Assembly: GCA_963790575.1 (NCBI GenBank)
Contig: CAWBPD010000001.1
Coordinates: 124,001 to 188,000, forward strand
Direction: 5' to 3'
Length of the DNA: 64,000 nt
DNA from: CAVTSA01 sp963790575
GTDB taxonomy: Bacteria > Chloroflexota > Dormibacteria > Dormibacterales > Dormibacteraceae
Shown here: positions 59,740-64,000 of the stretch, one piece after another
Layout of the letters: every line of letters starts with the position of its first letter
How positions within the stretch are numbered: the first letter of the stretch is position 1
The notes under the pieces: model-generated
What the model saw: the letters and a program-made list of their open reading frames with translations, nothing else
Told to the model about the DNA's origin: nothing
Database searches by the model: none
Made by a program: the position numbers and the translations under genes

Positions 59740-60527
59740 TGCGCCTTCGGAGCGGCGATCTCGAGGTCGCGGTGCACGAATGGGGGAGCGGACCGGCGCT
59801 TCTGATCCTCCACGGGCTTGGCGACGACCACCGCGCCTTGCGACGGCTGGTGCCGGAGCTGAGCGCACGACACCGCGTGGTGGCGCCGGACCTGCGGGGT
59901 CACGGCGGCACCTCCCTCGGCCATCCGGACGGGAGCCTGGGCCAGCTGGCGACCGACGTGGTGACGCTGCTCGACACGCTGGGCCTGGACCGGGTCGACC
60001 TGGTCGGCTTTTCCCTTGGCGGGACCATCTCGCTGCAGGTCGCGATCCAGGCGCCGGACCGCGTGCGCCGGCTGGTGGGGATCGCCACCTCGTCGCGCGT
60101 CGGCCGGGCCGCCCTCGCCTTCTACCGGGATCGGGCGCGCCTGGCGGACGCCGGGGCCGCCGCCCTCAGAGCCGCCCTGGCCGAGGACGTCGCGACCCTC
60201 TTCCTCCCCGGCTCGCCCTTGGTAGCGGAGCACCTGCGACTGAGAGAGGAGGCCACCGCGGACCCTCGCGGATTCGCCAATGCCTGCCGTGCCAACCTCG
60301 CGCTGGGAGAGGCGCCGCTGGATCCCGGGCTGCACCGGATCACCGCTCCCACGCTGCTGGTCGCGGCCCGGGAGGACTCCCTCTGCCCGCCGCGCGCGGC
60401 CGAGATTGTCGCCGCCGGGCTGCCGGGTGCGCACCTTGAGATCGTCGACGGTACCGGGCATGAGATCCCCCTCGAGCAGCCCCAGGCGCTGGCGGGCAGG
60501 ATCCTGGAATTCATAGAGGGGCCCTGA
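59739..60527 (+). CDS. Alpha/beta-fold hydrolase
   Basis: 262 residues. It has HGLGDDHRA (oxyanion region, about 27), the nucleophile elbow GFSLGG (about 90), LLVAAREDSLCPP (acid, about 208) and the catalytic His in GTGHEIPLEQP (about 245). It is similar to the 3-oxoadipate enol-lactonase/esterase branch, but the substrate is not certain. The start overlaps the pgm stop by one base, so it is translationally coupled to pgm. Confidence 0.88.
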   Translation: MRLRSGDLEVAVHEWGSGPALLILHGLGDDHRALRRLVPELSARHRVVAPDLRGHGGTSLGHPDGSLGQLATDVVTLLDTLGLDRVDLVGFSLGGTISLQVAIQAPDRVRRLVGIATSSRVGRAALAFYRDRARLADAGAAALRAALAEDVATLFLPGSPLVAEHLRLREEATADPRGFANACRANLALGEAPLDPGLHRITAPTLLVAAREDSLCPPRAAEIVAAGLPGAHLEIVDGTGHEIPLEQPQALAGRILEFIEGP

Positions 60528-60943
60528 AACCCCCGCATCAGGTGGTTGAGGCGCCGCTCAGCTCTCGCGCTTCGCCTCCTCCTTGGCCGCCGCCTGACGG
60601 CGCTCACGGCGGTCCACGGCAATCTGTCCTTAGCCGGGGTGAAGCAGGTGCTGCTCGCCGCGCCTCACGGGCCGGCGAGGCGCGCGTTTCGGCGTCCACC
60701 GTCGGTCGCGACCATGCTGCCGGAAGGCAAAGAAAGAGGCGCCGCCGAGGGGGTAGTCAAGGCGGCGCCAAATGAGGAACGACGCGAGGGCCTCTCGTGT
60801 CAGAAGGACCCTCTGCTCCTAACAACGCCGGTCGAGGCAAAAAGGATCCGCCCTTCTTGACAAAGCTTTACGTGGGGCCTTGGCAGACCCCGCGCCGGCG
60901 GCCATGCTGAGATCCGTACGATCACCCCCACGGAGCCCACCGA
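60528..60943. other. 416-nt region upstream of radA without a supported gene
   Basis: No ORF here looks real: the candidates on both strands are short, Arg-rich and without a family. The region holds a leftward terminator-like hairpin (60738-60769) and a good -35 hexamer TTGACA (60857-60862) without a clear -10. A 19-codon leftward frame (near 60610-60555) has a weak AAGGA upstream, but that alone does not support it as a gene. A small RNA on the minus strand is possible. Confidence 0.45.
60738..60769 (-). terminator. Possible leftward intrinsic terminator
   Basis: GGCGCCGCC (60738-60746) pairs perfectly with GGCGGCGCC (60761-60769) across a 14-nt loop. Read leftwards, the stem is followed by CTCTTTCTTTG, a T-rich tail. 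No gene that would use it is seen. Confidence 0.5.
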
Positions 60944-62371
60944 ATGCCCAGGTCGACCACCATCTACGTCTGCCGCGAGTGCGGCGGCGAGGCCCTCCGT
61001 TGGGCCGGTCAGTGCCCGCACTGCCGGGCGTGGAACACGTTGGAGGAGTTCCACCCATCCGCGGCCGCGCGTGCTCAGGCTCCCTCGCGCCGTCCGCCCG
61101 GGCAGGCTTCGCGGCCGCGGCCACTGAACGAGATCGACCTTGACGAGCATGAACGGATTCGTCTCGACTGGGAGGAGTTGAACCGGGTCCTCGGTGGCGG
61201 CGTGGTGCCCGGCAGCCTGGTCTTGCTCGGCGGTGAGCCGGGGGTGGGCAAGTCGACGCTGCTGCTGCACCTGGCGGCCCAGGCGGCGGGGGCGGGCCGC
61301 AGCGTCCTCTACGCCAGCGGCGAGGAGTCGGCGCAGCAGGTGGGGATGCGCGCCCGGCGGCTGGCGTTGAGCGGCGAACGGGTGCTGTTGCTGGCCGAGA
61401 CGGACCTCGACGCCATCACCGTCGCCGTCGAGCAGGAGCGCCCCGCGATCGCGATCGTGGACTCGATCCAGACCGTCCAGGACGGCTCGCTGGAGGCCTC
61501 CCCAGGCTCGGTGACGCAGGTGCGCCAGGCGACGGGCCGGCTGCTCCGACTGGCCAAGGAATCCGGAGTGCCCATCTTCCTGGTCGGGCACGTGACCAAG
61601 GAGGGGGCGATCGCCGGACCCCGGGTGCTCGAGCACATGGTGGACACCGTCCTCTACCTGGAGGGCGAGCGGGAGCAGGACCTGCGCCTGTTGCGGGCGA
61701 CCAAGAACCGCTTCGGGTCGGCGGAGGAGATCGGCATCTTCGCGATGGGGGAGGAGGGCCTGAGTGAGGTCGCCGACGCGGGGGCGGCCCTGCTCGGCGA
61801 GGGAGAGTCGGTCCCGGGGACAGCGGTGCTGCCCGTGCTCGAGGGGAGCCGGCCGCTCCTGATCGAGCTCCAGAGTCTCGCCGCCAAGTCCTCCTTGGGG
61901 CTGCCGCGGCGGTCGGCGGCCGGGATCGAGATCAACCGGCTGCACCTGCTGCTGGCCGTGCTGGACCGTCGCGCCGGGATGTCGTTCGCGGACCAGGACG
62001 TCTACGTGAACGTGGCCGGCGGGCTCAGGGTCAGCGAGCCGGCCGCCGACCTGGCGCTGGCACTGAGCCTGGCGAGCGCAAAGCGCGCCGTCGCGCTCCC
62101 CGCGGGGACGGTGGTGCTGGGCGAGGTGAGCCTCACCGGACAGGTGCGCCGGGTGGGGCGCACCGAGCGGCGGCTGCACGAGGCACAGCGCCGTGGATTC
62201 CTGCGCGCCGTGGTGCCACCCGGGGTGCGCGGCGGCGAGGGCCTGGAGCTGATCGAGGTGCCAGACGTGGCGAGCGCGGTCGAGCGCATGGTGCCCGAGT
62301 CGGGCCCGCGATCGGGGAGTTGGGAGGGCGGCTCGCCGACCATCGTGGGTAGGTCCCCCTTCGGGCGGTAG
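60944..62371 (+). CDS. radA: DNA repair protein RadA
   Basis: 475 residues. RadA processes branched recombination intermediates. In order: a C4 zinc finger (CRECGG...CPHC, about 8-28), a RecA-like ATPase with Walker A GGEPGVGKST (about 95), the RadA signature KNRFGS (about 252) and a C-terminal Lon-protease-like domain (about 320-450, DVYVNVAGGLRVSEPAADLA region). The length is normal. It is followed by ispD after 11 nt, the order seen in many Terrabacteria, here without disA between. ATG 60944 lacks a strong ribosome-binding site. Confidence 0.97.
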   Translation: MPRSTTIYVCRECGGEALRWAGQCPHCRAWNTLEEFHPSAAARAQAPSRRPPGQASRPRPLNEIDLDEHERIRLDWEELNRVLGGGVVPGSLVLLGGEPGVGKSTLLLHLAAQAAGAGRSVLYASGEESAQQVGMRARRLALSGERVLLLAETDLDAITVAVEQERPAIAIVDSIQTVQDGSLEASPGSVTQVRQATGRLLRLAKESGVPIFLVGHVTKEGAIAGPRVLEHMVDTVLYLEGEREQDLRLLRATKNRFGSAEEIGIFAMGEEGLSEVADAGAALLGEGESVPGTAVLPVLEGSRPLLIELQSLAAKSSLGLPRRSAAGIEINRLHLLLAVLDRRAGMSFADQDVYVNVAGGLRVSEPAADLALALSLASAKRAVALPAGTVVLGEVSLTGQVRRVGRTERRLHEAQRRGFLRAVVPPGVRGGEGLELIEVPDVASAVERMVPESGPRSGSWEGGSPTIVGRSPFGR

Positions 62372-62374
62372 CAT
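62369..62374 (+). promoter_or_regulatory. -10 element for a leaderless transcript (ispD)
   Basis: TAGCAT overlaps the radA stop codon and lies 8 nt before ATG 62383. It suggests that ispD is also transcribed on its own. Confidence 0.45.
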
Positions 62375-62382
62375 CGGCCTCC

Positions 62383-63084
62383 ATGCAGGACAACGGTGCG
62401 CGGACCGGTCTGGTCGTGCCCGCCGCCGGCGGCGGCAGCAGGCTCGGCCGGGGCGACAAGGCCTTTCTGGAACTGGCCGGTGCTCCGCTCGTGGTCCACA
62501 CGCTGCGCCGCTTCCTGCCGCTGGCCGAAATCGGCCCCATCGTGGTGGTGGCACCGCCCGAGCGGGTGGAGGCGATGGCGGAGCTGGTCCGGCCGCTGGC
62601 GGCGCCGGGCCGGACTTCGGTGTGCGCCGGCGGCCGCACACGGCAGGAGTCGGTGCGTCTGGGGCTGGCGGCGCTGCCGGCGGTGGAACAGGTGCTGGTC
62701 CATGACGCGGCCCGTCCACTGGTCTCGGCGGCGCTCATCCGCCAGGTTTTGCTCGCGGTCGCCGACACCGGAGCGGCGCTGCCCGGGCTGACCCCAAGGG
62801 ACGCTGTGCGTCGGGTCGGGGACGGTCGCCTGGCCGGGCCGCTCGATCGGCGCTCGCTGATCCTGGCGCAGACGCCGCAGGGATTCAGACGCGCGCTGCT
62901 GGAGGAGGCCCACGCCTGGGCGGTGGCCGAAGGCCTGGAGTCCGACGACGACGCGCAATTGGTCTGGGCCCTTGGTCACCCGGTCGCGGTGGTGCCCGGC
63001 GAGGAGGCGAACCTCAAGGTCACGATCGACTCCGATCTGCTGCCGTGCGAGCAGCACCTGCTGCGCCTGCAGGTCCTCGCGTGA
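62383..63084 (+). CDS. ispD: 2-C-methyl-D-erythritol 4-phosphate cytidylyltransferase
   Basis: 233 residues. IspD joins CTP to methylerythritol phosphate in the non-mevalonate isoprenoid pathway. It has the CTP-binding PAAGGGSRLGRGDKAF motif (about 12), GGRTRQESV (about 84), VHDAARPLVS (about 105), TPQGF (about 167) and the late ESDDDAQLV. ispF follows after a repeat-filled 142-nt gap, and cysS follows ispF. Confidence 0.95.
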   Translation: MQDNGARTGLVVPAAGGGSRLGRGDKAFLELAGAPLVVHTLRRFLPLAEIGPIVVVAPPERVEAMAELVRPLAAPGRTSVCAGGRTRQESVRLGLAALPAVEQVLVHDAARPLVSAALIRQVLLAVADTGAALPGLTPRDAVRRVGDGRLAGPLDRRSLILAQTPQGFRRALLEEAHAWAVAEGLESDDDAQLVWALGHPVAVVPGEEANLKVTIDSDLLPCEQHLLRLQVLA

Positions 63085-63215
63085 CCCACCCCAGGAAACT
63101 CCGCATGCTGCCCACCCCACGAAGCCTCGCCAGTTCGGCTTCGCCGGGGGCCCGGGCCCGTTACGCCCACCCCACGAGGCTTCGCAAGCTCCGCCTCGCG
63201 GAGGCCCCGGGTGCG
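63085..63215. repeat. 55-nt repeat with conserved hairpin between ispD and ispF
   Basis: Units begin CCCACCCCACGA at 63111 and 63166, with a partial unit at 63085. Each folds a hairpin: CGAAGCC...GGCTTCG in unit 1 and CGAGGC...GCCTCG in unit 2. One stem position changes A-T to G-C on both sides, so the structure seems to be kept. Confidence 0.7.
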
Positions 63216-63226
63216 GGGACCCCGGG

Positions 63227-63706
63227 ATGATCCGGGTCGGGCTGGGCCAGGACCAGCATGCGCTCGCCGCCGGGCGCCGCCTGGTGCTGGGCGGGGTGGA
63301 GGTCGAGCATCCCCGCGGGCTTCACGGTCACTCCGACGCCGACGTCCTGACCCACGCGGTGATCGATGCGCTCCTCGGAGCCGCGGCGCTGGGGACCATC
63401 GGCGAGCACTTTCCCGACAGCGACGAGCGGTACCGCGGCGTCTCTTCCCTCACCTTGCTGGCGGCGACCGCGGCCATGCTCCGCGAACGGGGCTGGCAGG
63501 TGGGCAACGTGGACAGCGTGATCGTCGCCCAGCAGCCCCGCCTGGCAGACCACCTGCGAACGATGGCGGGCCGTCTGGCGCAGGTGCTCGGCGTCGAGGA
63601 GGAGCGGATCTCGGTCAAGGCAACATCCCCGGAGCGAATCGGCGCGCTCGGCCGGGAGGAGGCCATCTCAGCCTCGGCGGTGGCGCTGTTAGAGCGACCG
63701 ACATGA
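63227..63706 (+). CDS. ispF: 2-C-methyl-D-erythritol 2,4-cyclodiphosphate synthase
   Basis: 159 residues. IspF forms the cyclic diphosphate in the non-mevalonate pathway. It has the metal ligands in GLGQDQHAL (Asp and His) and HGHSDADVLTHA (about 34), then FPDSDERYRG, NVDSVIVAQQPRL and the late VKATSPERIGALGR. ATG 63227 gives the standard N-terminus; the repeat upstream separates it from ispD. Its stop overlaps the cysS start (ATGA). Confidence 0.96.
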   Translation: MIRVGLGQDQHALAAGRRLVLGGVEVEHPRGLHGHSDADVLTHAVIDALLGAAALGTIGEHFPDSDERYRGVSSLTLLAATAAMLRERGWQVGNVDSVIVAQQPRLADHLRTMAGRLAQVLGVEEERISVKATSPERIGALGREEAISASAVALLERPT

Positions 63707-64000
63707 CTCTTCGTGTCTTCGACACCGCCTCCGGCACCACGAAGCCGCTCCGCACCGTGCAGCCGGGGGTCGTGCGCTATTACTCCTGCGGCCCCACCGT
63801 CTACGCCAATCCGCACATCGGCAATTTCCGCACCTTTCTGCTTACGGACCTGGTGCGGCGGCACCTGGAAGAGTCCGGCCGGCGCGTACGCCTGGTCATG
63901 AACATCACCGACGTGGAGGACAAGATCATCGCGACCGCCGAACGGGAACGGGTGCCGATCGGCGAAGTGACGGCGCTCTATGAGACCAACTTCAGGGAGG
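63703..64000 (+). CDS. cysS: Cysteinyl-tRNA synthetase, N-terminal part (runs off the window)
   Basis: The first 99 codons are present. They show the zinc-ligand Cys and CP1 start (YYSCGPTVYANP, about 27), the class I HIGH-type motif (PHIGNFR, about 38) and the MNITDVEDKII stretch. The enzyme charges tRNA-Cys. The ATGA overlap with ispF indicates co-translation. Confidence 0.95.
   Translation, partial: MTLRVFDTASGTTKPLRTVQPGVVRYYSCGPTVYANPHIGNFRTFLLTDLVRRHLEESGRRVRLVMNITDVEDKIIATAERERVPIGEVTALYETNFRE

Noticed and set aside
60546..60860. 104-codon plus-strand ORF before radA
   Set aside because: The composition is non-protein-like, it has no ribosome-binding site, and it overlaps a hairpin and the radA promoter region.
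60800..62719. Very long open frame (639 codons) antisense to radA and ispD
   Set aside because: The translation is Arg/His/Pro-rich with no family, and radA and ispD on the other strand have full motif sets. Long antisense frames are expected at this G+C content.

Overview
This is one contiguous piece of a very G+C-rich chromosome (clearly above 65 % by eye). The radA-ispD-ispF-cysS order, ClpC with a UVR domain, starts that are either strong Shine-Dalgarno or apparently leaderless (TAnnnT 6-8 nt before ATG/GTG), and secretion loci without outer-membrane parts all suggest a monoderm, Terrabacteria-type soil bacterium. Candidatus Dormibacterota or another Chloroflexota/Actinomycetota relative is my best guess, by inference only. 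I saw no rRNA, tRNA, CRISPR array, transposase, integrase or relaxase.

Layout. 0-4.3 kb: a two-component cluster of two divergent histidine kinases and a stand-alone receiver, then a TIM-barrel sugar-phosphate isomerase. 4.4-8.7 kb: an O-antigen-ligase-like membrane protein and ClpC. 8.7-18.6 kb: metabolic and transport genes, including a Gfo/Idh-aldo/keto reductase fusion, an MFS carrier, a GMC oxidoreductase, a creatininase-family hydrolase and a nucleotidyltransferase-methyltransferase fusion. 18.7-29.6 kb: a Tad/type II-like locus (CpaB/SAF, TadZ-like, CpaF-like, TadB, TadC, a second MinD-like ATPase) that runs into a lytic transglycosylase-CHAP protein and a frameshifted lipoprotein. 29.6-33.5 kb: an MFS carrier, an MlrC-like peptidase and an orphan ABC-2 permease.

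33.5-43 kb is a decayed accessory region. Intact genes (MarR, SRPBCC, two methyltransferases, a LuxR-hydrolase, an FAD enzyme) alternate with broken ones: MerR, a ribbon-helix-helix protein, a DGPF/ECF42 sigma remnant, a PRPP-synthetase half, a HAD fragment and a Gfo/Idh reductase. 44-54.8 kb pairs an unusual regulatory trio (pseudo-receiver, receiver, GHKL-like protein) with a divergent type IV-secretion-like locus: a small coupled ORF, VirB2-like, VirB6-like and VirB4 proteins, a MinD-like ATPase, a coiled-coil protein and a VirD4-like coupling ATPase. 54.9-64 kb is core metabolism: folK, nucleoside hydrolase, a DapA-family enzyme, pgm, an alpha/beta hydrolase, radA, ispD, ispF and the start of cysS.

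Main idea. The two secretion loci are complementary. One has the VirB1-like hydrolase and the VirB11/CpaF-like ATPase; the other has VirB2-, VirB4-, VirB6- and VirD4-like parts. Neither has a relaxase, a VirB7/9/10 core or a recognisable prepilin peptidase. Both carry MinD/ParA ATPases, and the same short intergenic repeat (GGTTGCA.TGCCGGCAAT) lies beside each. Together they could form one split, relaxase-free secretion or envelope-spanning machine in a monoderm, controlled by the adjacent regulatory trio. This is inference from gene content and needs comparative testing.
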